64,000 bases of DNA from Leucaena leucocephala. Its lineage: Eukaryota; Streptophyta; Magnoliopsida; Fabales; Fabaceae. The notes below the pieces were generated by a model. The model did no database searches. It worked only from the letters and a program-made list of their open reading frames with translations, and was not told where the DNA came from. The stretch's first letter is position 1. Every line of letters begins with the position of its first letter. This document shows, piece by piece, positions 34,903-44,732 of this stretch. Where the stretch lies: positions 16,880,001 through 16,944,000 of the forward strand of contig CM073532.1 in NCBI GenBank assembly GCA_037074615.1. The letters run 5' to 3'. The position numbers and the translations under genes are program-made.

Positions 34903-35694
34903 GAGATACTTAGCCAAACCCGCAGCTAAAAGGTACATAAGAAACTTGTGAGGCACTTGTAACCTTGTTGTGCCATGGAACTCTTGTGGGATTAGACTCC
35001 TCAAACAAACTCATGGAACGACCTCTGTTTTCGGCTTTTTGCCACTAGTTTTTTAGTAAGCTTGGGCGTGACGGGATAATTGTTCTCAACTGGACTATGC
35101 TATGATCATTTTATAATCTCCCCCATATGTCTCCTTTCATTTCACACACATGGTTCCTCTTATCATGCGTTAGGTTCCCCTCTAACTTTGACCGCCAAGC
35201 ATCCACTCAATAACGGATGTAGCCTTCAGTTGCTTTCCATTGTTGGGTCGAGATAGGAATCTTTGGCATGGACCAGAAAAGCGGTTAGAAAACCCAGTGA
35301 CTCTAATATGTTTGGGTTTTTAAGTGGGTATACGGTGGTTCTAATAGAGGGGTAATCTTCCCCCCCGTGGGGGAGATACTTAGCCAAACTTGTAGCTGAA
35401 TAGAACTTAAGCAACACAGGTTAGGGCGCGGCAAGGATCTTGCTCATAGGATGAACTTGAACCCCTATTGTTATCCCATGGAATTCTCATGGGTCAGGAT
35501 TCTTGCCACCGGTTGCTAGCTTGGGTGTGTTAGGATTCTTGCTCTTGGGTTGACTGTGTGACACAAAAAGTTTGTTCCCTCATCCGCCTTACTTGATTTC
35601 ACACACATGGCCCTATCCCTCTCATGCGTTAGATTCCCTTTGAGCTCCGTCCGTCAAGCATCCACTCGATGATGGATATAGCCTTCAGTTGCTT
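34903..35694 (+). repeat. Pair of 330 bp direct repeats
   Basis: GAGATACTTAGCCAAAC begins at 34903 and again at 35373. Both copies run through TTTCACACACATGG, TCATGCGTTAG, CAAGCATCCACTC and GCCTTCAGTTGCTT, ending near 35235 and 35694. The second copy has a GTGGGGGAG insertion at its edge. I do not recognise the sequence. It is less AT-rich than its neighbours and has no long open frame. Confidence 0.7.
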
Positions 35695-35950
35695 AGCTTC
35701 TTAGGCTTAATGGGAATCTTCCACATGAGGTGCACGTCCAGGACTTGCCTAGGACTAGTCCTAGTAGGTTCCTATGCAATACAAAAATTTCACACCCATA
35801 CCAAAATTAAATTTACCCGTTACATTTGTGATCTAACACTTTAGTTAACTAATATATGATCCCCTACATGTTAGTGTGTCTGGCTGCCTGTGGTTCTTCC
35901 CAAATTGAGAGATCTAGTGCTCACCAAAATTGACAATTCTTGTTTTGTCA

Positions 35951-37255
35951 AAACGCTGAAGTACTTGTCAATTCTTTTTTTGTCCTAAATCTTTGATAAA
36001 TAGAGAAAAATTCATTTTGTCAAAGCACTGAAGTATTGAATTGATAAATAATTTTGCTAATAACTTACTTCTGAGTTTGATGATATCTTATGAATTTATG
36101 AAATCTTATTTGACATGTATTACATATATAAGATTAGATTAAAGCATTGAGTTTGAAAGTCTGAGTCTTGGTTCTTCAGGCACTTATCAATAAGATATTT
36201 GATAAGTCTATTTATCGAAAAACACTTCGATAAATTGGCTATAGTGAAAAGTTTTGAAACGAATCTTGTTTTTTCAATAAGTTTTGAAAGACCATGTTAT
36301 AAAAATGATATTTTTTGAAGAGTTACTCAATCAGGTTATTTAACGAAGTCCTGTTTGATCATATCTTAAATTGTTTCAATGAATTTATCGAAGTCCCTTT
36401 TTATAAGACATCTTTTCGATAAATACTTTGATAAATCTAACTGATATTCAAAAAATATTTTTAAACTATACTTTAACAGAATCTTATGTTTTAATCTCAA
36501 TAAATGTGCATTCATTATTAGATGATTAAAACTCTTTGCATATCACTTATGCAACCTCTTTCTATATCATTTTTAGACAAAGAGAACATCAAAAGGAGAA
36601 GTTAAGGAAAAACCAAAAGCTATCAAAAGAACATTAAATGCAACTGCCGTCAGTAACAACCAACGGCTTTGTCTCTTCAGCAATAACATTCAATGTGTTT
36701 AACGGATGTTTGAAGAGTTCAACTATAAATAGAAGATGAATTGAATGCCGAAGGTAAGAAGCTCAACTACCATGATCATAGTGTATTTATTCAAGCTTTA
36801 ATTCTTACTATATGACATCCTCTATTTTACGCTGTTTCACTTTCTGTGAATAGAGGAATTTTCTTATAAGAGAGATTCTGAGATATTATGTACTTCAATG
36901 CTTAACACAATCACTCTAGTCAAGAGAGCTCTGTTTATCTTTATTCATTCACTAAGATACTCAACAGTGGGTCTCTTGAGTGAATTATCACCTTACGGGT
37001 AGTAATGGGGAGTGAGAGAGAAACTCAAGATTGATGTACTGAGGTGCCAAGAGCATGGATAATCTTGGAAGAATAGTGAAATACTCAGAGGGATTCTGAG
37101 GATAGGACTGAACGAGTATAAATTTGTTGTGCATTTTCCTCCTTTCAGCTTCTTTTGGTTAAATCATTCTTTACTTATCTCTTTGATTTCATTTAAATTT
37201 TTAAATTTTAAAAATCACCCAATTCACCCCTCTTGGGTGAAATTGCGGAAACTAA
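35951..37255 (+). repeat. Family B LTR-like repeat, plus orientation
   Basis: It is rich in TTCGATAA and TTATCGA words (36170-36440). A CTATAAATAGAAG TATA-like box near 36723 is followed by the block shared with 30118-30420 and 58850-59110 (AGAGAGCTCTG, GGGGAGTGAGAGAG, TACTGAGG). It ends near CACCCCTCTTGGGTGAAATTG at 37230-37250. The layout of promoter, leader and conserved end suggests an LTR, possibly of a long-LTR copia family. No flanking coding domain confirms this. Confidence 0.45.
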
Positions 37256-37740
37256 CATACCAAACATGCGATTTTTTGCAGCAATCTTTGGTATGATAAA
37301 AGAAGATCAAACATTAAGTTTCATAATTTTTGGACACCTGCAGAATATTTTATAAATTTTGTGAGCTCTTGATCCTTCAATCCAGAAGGAACCACCGGCG
37401 ACCGGACCTCTTAACATGTAAAGGATCATATATCAGTTATCTAAAGGGTTAGATCACCAATGTAACAAGTAAATTTAATTTTAGTAGGGGTGTAAAGTTT
37501 TTGTACTGCGTTGAAACCTACCCGTATAAGTCCTAGGGAAGACGTGCTAAGGCAAGTCCTGGACGTGCTAAGATTTTCCTGGGACGTGCTAGGACCCTGC
37601 ACAAGCCTGCCAACACTTGCCCAAAAATTGCACAACCCTGCCTATACCTTGATAACACTTGCCCTACTTTCCTGGACCTTGCACAAACTTGTCTGAACCT
37701 TGCTAACACTTGCCCGAGCTTTGTCCACACTTGCAACTAT

Positions 37741-38630
37741 TAGAATGCCTATTTCACCCAAGGGGGATGTGAATTGGGTGATATTAAAACTTTTAAACTT
37801 AAATAGAAACACAAAGATTGAGTTAAGAAAGATATCACTAATGAAGGAAGCATATAGTGAGATAGATATTGCACACAGACAATTTATACTGGTTCAGCCC
37901 AACTACTTAGACTAAATCCAGTCCTCAGACTCCTCTGAGTATTCCACTACTTTTCAAGATTTACCGGGCTCTTGGTGCCTCAGTACATCAATAAGAGATT
38001 GTCTGTCTCACTCCCTCTTACTTCCAGTAAGGATACAATCCCACTCAAGGGTCTCACTCTTGAGCATCTCAGATAAAAGGTCAAGATTTCTAGCTCTCTC
38101 TCTTAAGTAGAGTGAGAATGATAATTACTGAAGATCAAACTCTCTAAGTTTCTCTCTCAAAGATTAAGATGCTCTATTCAGATAATGAGAAATAGAGGAA
38201 AACAAGTAGCAATGAATACTCAATGTTCATTGTTCGTTTGTTGTGCTTATTAACTTCAATATTTACTATGACTTCTTTTATAGTTGAGTCATTTGCATAT
38301 CCGTTAGACTCATTGAAGTAACTATTGAAGCATAGAGTCGTTGGTTGCTGACGCTTGAAGCATTTAATAAATTATGATAGATTTTGATTTTTTGATGAAT
38401 TTTCTCATTTGATCTTATTTCTGCCTGTAATTGATCTAGAAATATGTTGTATAAATGATATAAAAAGAGTTTAAGCATGGATCTATTAATCCATAACATT
38501 TTGGATTGAAACATCAAATTCTGTCGAAGTCTGGTTTGAAAATATTTTGAAAGAATTGTTGAATTTATCAAAGTGTTTACGAGAAAATGCCTTATAAAAA
38601 AGAACTTCGATAAATATACATGTTGATTCT
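37741..38630 (-). repeat. Family B LTR-like repeat, minus copy 1
   Basis: The reverse complement matches 36780-37255 and 30118-30420. It starts at TTTCACCCAAGGGGGATG, passes through TTTATACTGGTTCAGCCC and TGGTGCCTCAGTACATCA, and ends in the TTCGATAA-containing part near 38610. It forms the outer arm of the inverted repeat with 30118-30420. Confidence 0.5.
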
Positions 38631-38888
38631 GGCTGTATCACCCAAGAGAGGGATAAATTGGGGAATTCCAAAAATTTTGGAAAACTCTAGGAATATTAAA
38701 ACTGAATTTAAAGAATTGAGTTTAGGAAGATATCACCAAAGGAAGAAGATGGAGAAATATTGCATCGAGAAGATTTATACTGGTTCGGGCCAATCCACTT
38801 GGCCTACGTCTAGTCCCCAAAGATCTCCTCTGACTGTTACACTATCTCCCAAGATTCCACGGGCTCTTGGTGCCTCAGTATATCAACG

Positions 38889-39019
38889 TGAGAATACTCT
38901 CTCACTCCCCCTTACAACCGTAAGGTAATCACCAATGAGAATCCCTCTCACTCCCCCTTACAACCTGTAAGGTAATCACTAGTGAGAATCCCTCTCACTC
39001 CCCCTTACACCCAGTAAGG
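38889..39019. repeat. 47 bp tandem repeat, about 2.8 units
   Basis: Units start TGAGAAT at 38889, 38936 and 38983. Each contains CTCTCACTCCCCCTTACA and a GTAAGG block. The third unit is incomplete. The array sits inside family B copy 2. Confidence 0.8.
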
Positions 39020-39533
39020 TTACAATCCACTCAAGAGACTCACACTCTTGAGTAATTTAGAAAATGATTGATACAGATTAAACTCACTCGTTAGAGTTGC
39101 TAAGATAGACACTTAAACTCAAAAACTCTCTAAGTTTCTCTCTTCTAAAGATATGATATGCTCTTAATCAAAGAAGAGAAACAGAGTGGAATAGAGACTT
39201 TATGATATTTACTGAGTATAATCAAAGTGCATTGTAAGCATCTTTTGTTTTTATTTTACATCTCCCAACTTCTTCAGCTTTCTTATTTTGGCTTTTTCTT
39301 CTTTATACTGGGTTCTTCATAATACCGTTGAATGTTGAGGTAGCTGTTTATAAATATAGTCATTATTGCTAACGTATGCAATCTGATATTTTTACAATCC
39401 ACGCAAGAGACTCACACTCTTGAGTAATTTGGAAAATGATCGATACAGATTAAATTCACTTATTAGAGTTGATAAGATAGAAACTTAAGCCAAAACTCTA
39501 TAAGTTTCTCTTATAAAGATATGATATGCTCTG

Positions 39534-42500
39534 TGTCACATCCTAATTTTTCCCTATCTGTATAATACTGATAGAGGAAAGAGGTTTGGAAAGGATTGTG
39601 ATAATGAATAGAAAGGAAAAGTTATAATTAGACAAAGGTATAAAGAAGAGGGATTAAAATGAAAAGTATAAATATTCTATGATACAAAATATAAAGTAGA
39701 CAAAAGCTTTGGGCCATTAAGTGTAATTTTAAAAAGTTGAGAGCCTAAAGTACAATTTTCAAAAGTTCAAGGGCAAAATGGTAAATATGAAAAGTTTAGC
39801 CGAAAAAGGCCCAAAATGCCCAGAAATGGTTTAGTTCCAAATTTTTCCAGTAAATAGAGAAAATTATTCTGATTAGTTTAACGCAACACAGAATTTTGAT
39901 TTGAGATCCCAGTAAATTTATATGAATTTTTGAAGTTAGAAAAAATTATTACAACATCTTTTAGACCTCATAATCAGATAAAATTTGGAAGTAAATTCTT
40001 ATAATTAATATAAGAATTTTTAAAACTGACAGAACTCAAAAAGGAATTTATAATAAAATTTACAGTGGATTAAAATACCCGATAAGTGATTTTCGGGGAA
40101 TTTATTGAGAGTTGAACCCACGAAGGTTATGGATCATGTAGAAGGTCCAAAATGGTGCCTTATAGGCCCAATAATATTTTCAGATAAGTATGTGGGCCAG
40201 TGCTAATAAAAACCCAAAAAAATATGAAATTATGAAAATACCACTGGGTATGCCACTGTGCTGAGCTATTGAGCAAGAGATAGATGGAGGGTATTTTGGT
40301 TATTTGAATCAGGTTAGACGGTCAAAGAGAGTTCCCAGAATAGTTGACCAATGTCAGGGAATGCTCTGATGATGAGTGAAAAGACGATAATGCCCTAGAG
40401 ATATTAAAGTAAATAAAGAAAAACGAAGGGGTATTTTGGTAATTTGTCAAGGAATCTGTAATTAAGTTTAGACCCAGTTCAAGAATGTTAATGGTATGAA
40501 GAATCCGGATACTGGATTTAAGATCAGAAAGTATATTATAAAATTTTAGAAAAATTAGAATTATAAAATAGTCTAGTTTTTGGGAAATTAGACTGAGACG
40601 GTACCGGATTAGACTGAAATTTTTCCAGATGCTTATACCCTTGGAAATTCTGCCACATGTGCTATGAGGTGTCCCTTGATGATGTCATGCATGATGTCAT
40701 AAAGATGCTTTTAGGATAAGCTTTATTCAAGAGTAAATATGAGTCATTAGATCAAATAGTGTATAAAGGGATCTTGGCCTTCTATTTTCCATAGGATTTA
40801 TCTATAAATACCTCCATATTTTCTGCTCAAACCCGTGGATGAAGAACCCTTGGGGAGGCTATGTCAAAATGCAAACTCAAGCCAAGACAAAGAAGAATCC
40901 AAGGTCTAAAGTTCAAGCTAGTTAGAGATTAAAGGCAAACAATCTATACTAGCTTATTTTCCTCTAATATGGGGGCTTGAACTTAGGGTTTTTATGGAAG
41001 AAAGTTGAGATCTACCTAAGGTGTATGTGCTGTCCAAAACCCTAGATAAAAGGAGAAAGAAGAAATTAAAGTTAGAGTTATATATTTAAAGCTTAAACAA
41101 GCTAGTTAGATGATTGGTTGTTGAATCAAGTTGATATTCTTGACTTTGCCGTGGGAGAGACCTTTTGGTATGCACTGTTCATAAGAGAAGAATATGGAAT
41201 TTCAATGATCTAATGCTTCCATTGAATTTATATGATGATTTTGTGTAGGATTGGATAGGTTTTGAACCTTGGAACCATTAGAATTGAAAGTTATAATTCT
41301 TGAAAGTCTTATCTGTTACTGTTTACTCATATGAACAATGATTAAAATTTCATGATTTTGATGCTTCCAATGGTTTTAAAATGAAAAGTTGTGTGGGGTA
41401 AAGTAGAGAAACAAGTATTGGAAGAATTGGAATCAAAGTGAGAATTTTTGGAAGGATTATGTATGTTTTTCAATTCTATCAAGAATAGTGGATGGGAGCT
41501 GGAATTTCATAATTCTAAGTTCACAAATGGATTCAAAAGATGAAATTGTATTGGGTAAAGTTAAGACATCAATTGATTCAAAGGCCAAGTCAATTAGTAA
41601 AGATTAGAGGAAGTTATGTTAGTTAAAGTAAGTTCAATATTCAAGAAAGTTAGATTATAATTAATGGATGGTGATGCTATGTTAGGAATTGATGGGTGTG
41701 CTTAAAAGAGGCAGCCACACATTAAGAAGAAGTAAGGAGCAAGAAGCAAAGATAAAGTAAAGAAAAGACAAGCATGTGAGGTAGCAAACTTATCCTAAAC
41801 TTGTATGTATTGAATGTTATGCTTAGTTGTGCTTTGGCTTTGTTGAATTGTGTGGCATGTGTGTATATGATTGAAGCTCTGTTTCTATGATTACCTTGGT
41901 CAATTGTATTTCATATGATACATGGAAGCATGCACATTACACAATGTTAACACTTTCACAAGCAAGCATAAGTATATATTTACATTAATGCATACATTGT
42001 TTAGTACCGTTTGCTACTGAGATGTCCCCAAAAATCTCACCCCATCCATGTAATCTCAATCCCAACAGGTTCATGAATGATGAAAGAGGATGAAGAAGCA
42101 TGAAGAGAAGTTAGGGATTGGATAATATAAATGTTATATGATGAATTGTTATATGAAATGATGTTGTATGACAAGTTTGAGCAACAATGTTTATGATGTA
42201 ATGAAAAATAGTAAGTGAAGGAATAAATGTATAAAATTTTACAGACATTTACTTAACCTGTCAAGCTTTGTTTTGACACCAAGTACGCCTTATTTCAATG
42301 TCTGCACAAAAAGAACAAATTTTTCAAAATCAGGGACCAGAATCTGTTTTTAGAATTTTTGACCAAATGATAGTAATCTTTAACGATTAAACTGTACTGA
42401 TTGACTAGGTATTTGGTTATGAACTTATTTTTCCATTAAAGTCCAAGATTTAACTTCTAGTATAATTTGAACCACTTTATTTTGATTTTTCTAGAATCAA

Positions 42501-42662
42501 TTATGATTTTTTGAAGTTCATCGCCGAATCTGGAATACCATATGAACAGTAACCTGAGAAGAATAAAAATTCCAAATTTAGCTAATGGACTTCTAAAGTC
42601 TTGTAAGTGGTTCTAAATGCTAACGAATGGTCTCTAAGACATATGAAAGTAACGATGTTACA
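39534..42662 (+). mobile_element. Family A solo LTR, copy A3
   Basis: The ends are TGTCACATCCTAATTTTTCC (39534) and GATGTTACA (42662), flanked by a perfect CTCTG duplication (39529-39533 and 42663-42667). It is 3.13 kb and non-coding, with the sense strand plus and TATAAATA at 40803. About 1.85 kb lies downstream of the TATA box, so the R-U5 portion is long. It is diverged from A1, A2 and A5 and closest to A4. Confidence 0.85.
40803..40810 (+). promoter_or_regulatory. TATA box of solo LTR A3
   Basis: TATAAATACCTCC, preceded by TTTATC, at the place equivalent to the box in the other family A LTRs. Confidence 0.6.
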
Positions 42663-43240
42663 CTCTGGATAAATGAAGAGAAACAGAGTGGAACAGAGAC
42701 TTCATGATATTTACTGAGTATAATCAAAGTACATTGTAAGTATCTCTTATTTTTATTTTACATCTCCCAACTTCTTTAACTTTCTCATTTTGGCTTCTTC
42801 TTTTATACTGAGTTCTTCATAATACCGTTGAACGTTGAAGTAGCCGTTGAGATAGTTGTTATTGCTAACAAATGCAATCTGATGCTTTTGGGTCTTTCAT
42901 TGATCTCTTCGTTTGATCTTGCCTTAGCCTATAAGTGACCTTGAAACATACTTTAGTAAAGATATATAATCATTATAAGCATATAATAATTGTTTTCAAA
43001 TGATTTAGAATTGAAGATCATAATCTGTCAAAGTCTGATTTAAAACACCTTTCATAAAATAACTTGAATTATCGAAGTTCTTATTGAAGAACAACATTAT
43101 CAAAAAGGTATTCGATAAATTACTAAAGAATTACATTTGAAACAGTTTAAATTTTATTAAACAATACTTCGATAATTAGCTTTATCAAAAAGGATTTCGA
43201 TAAATCTTCAATGAATATAAACTTTTTCTCACATGCATGT

Positions 43241-43759
43241 AAATAATTTTTTTAATACTTAGAAACTTTCCAATCAATATCCCTAAACTTTTATATTTAT
43301 ACAAGTACCTCCCATACTATAAATTTTAGTCATTATTTATTTACAAATGATTTGAAATTTAAGGGGTTTATCCACACATAGTGAAAAGCTTGATGTGAAA
43401 TTATATGCATATAAAAATAAAGTTTAAGGCGTAAAAAGTTGATAATTTAGAGTTATCTGCATGGACTTATTAAAGTTCAAGGAGGATTATTATAATGCTT
43501 TTAAAATTAAAAAAGTTATTTTACATGACATTAAGTTTAGAAGGTTTTGGATAACTTAACCCTTAATATAGATCATACTAAATCTTGAATCAAATTCTTA
43601 CATGGTTATTCAAGAGACAAAAGCTTATATCACTTTTACAAACTTGAATTGATTAAAAATAAAACAATTTAAACTTGGAGAACATGCTAGGAGTAATAAC
43701 AATAACTATTCATAGTTTTTAGTTTCTGCATTTGATATTAGAACAGGCTTACCCATTGT
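43241..43759. other. AT-rich non-coding stretch
   Basis: No gene, RNA or defined repeat was recognised between the family B repeat and the SINE candidate. It is AT-rich with only very short frames. Confidence 0.4.
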
Positions 43760-44040
43760 CAGTAGATTCAACTGGCGAAGGGGTAAAATATGCGACTATT
43801 TAGAGCGTGTTCGATCCCTAGGAAGTACCACTTTGTTTTGGTTCCAGTCAAGGCACTTGAGAAGACATTCTAACTCCCCAGTGCCTAGGCTTACATCTGC
43901 GAGTAATTAATAATTCGCCCTACCTGACATTAGTATCGCCTAAGAGAAATAGAGACTTCGCCCTACCCTTAGATCGTAAGTAAACCTAACCCTTTTTTAA
44001 AAATTTTTATAACAAAAAAAAGGGGCTTGAATTTTCTATA
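43760..44040 (+). mobile_element. Possible tRNA-derived SINE
   Basis: TGGCGAAGGGG at 43773-43783 fits the A-box consensus TGGCNNAGNGG. GTTCGATCCC at 43809-43818 fits the B-box GTTCGANNCC, and the 36-base spacing is normal for polymerase III promoters. The following sequence is unusually GC-rich for this region up to about 43990, then becomes T- and A-rich. It does not fold as a full tRNA, so a SINE is more likely than a tRNA gene. Ends were not resolved. Confidence 0.45.
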
Positions 44041-44732
44041 TTTATTTATATATTTATAAAAACAGCAAACACTTAAATATATTAAACAACTGCGTAGGAT
44101 AAAATTAAGGAGAATATGTTGGCCAAAGAAAAGGAGAATATGAAATGAAAATTTTCATCATTGATGTATTTAAATAAAATCTGTTTAGGTATGCCTTCTA
44201 TTAATATATTGTTTCCTTAAACCAAACCAGAAACAAATAAATAAGGAAATAAAAAAGCATTTGGATTGCCCCTTGCTAGCCCCAGAAAGCTATATTTGTG
44301 TGTGCATTGATAGCTGGGACAAGGTTTCATGGAAAACTGGTCTCAAAAGTTGCACAGTAACAAAGGAGAAGGAAGAGGGTGACACAGAAAACGTCGTCGT
44401 TGGGAACATCAGCAGAAGCGTTCCAATGGGAGAAAGCTGTCCAGGAAAAAAAAGCTTTAGATATATGGAAAATACTAAAAAATTATATAAATAAATCAAA
44501 ACATACTAGCTACTATCAATCAAAAGCTGAGCATAGTAGAATAGTCGACAGTTATAAGTTTTGAAGCAACTATAAACAAGGGAAACATATTGCAATGCCA
44601 AGACGACAGAAAACTGTATGTGTGTGTATATATTCATTGTGCTTGCAAGATCAAAGAAAAAAAAATAAAGCTACAAACCTCATGTTTTGTCACCAAGAAT
44701 CGACCATGAGAATAGTGCACAGATGGGGATTA

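Larger units (their letters stand above)
30421..37740. mobile_element. Inverted-repeat element, itself multiply interrupted
   Basis: The left arm (30421-30752 continuing at 34306-34620) and right arm (37256-37740, inverted) share GGGCAAGTGTTAGCAAGG-like repeats, then AAAATTAAATTTAC, then TAACTAATATATGAT, then a GGTCCGG block, then TTTTGGACACCTRNAGAATA-type sequence. A third, direct partial copy lies at 35735-35945. Between them are the solo LTR A2, two 330 bp direct repeats and a family B block (35951-37255). The long inverted arms suggest a non-autonomous DNA transposon, but no target duplication or transposase was found. Confidence 0.5.
39021..42890. repeat. 372 bp tandem duplication, second copy split by A3
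   Basis: TACAATCCACTCAAGAGACT at 39021 recurs as TACAATCCACGCAAGAGACT at 39393. The second copy runs to ATATGCTCTG at 39533, is broken by the A3 solo LTR, and resumes at 42668 with GAAGAGAAACAGAGTGGA through CAATCTGATG. The duplication therefore predates A3. Confidence 0.75.
38636..43240 (-). repeat. Family B LTR-like repeat, minus copy 2, interrupted
   Basis: It begins TATCACCCAAGAGAGGGAT and again carries TTTATACTGGTTCGGGCC and TGGTGCCTCAGTATATCA. It contains a 47 bp tandem array and a 372 bp tandem duplication. It is split by solo LTR A3 (39534-42662) and ends in TTCGATAAA-type sequence around 43100-43210. Without A3 it is about 1.5 kb. Confidence 0.5.

Noticed and set aside
43809..43818. 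GTTCGATCCC as part of a real tRNA gene
   Set aside because: The flanking bases do not form an acceptor stem or anticodon arm. Only the polymerase III boxes fit, so a SINE is preferred.
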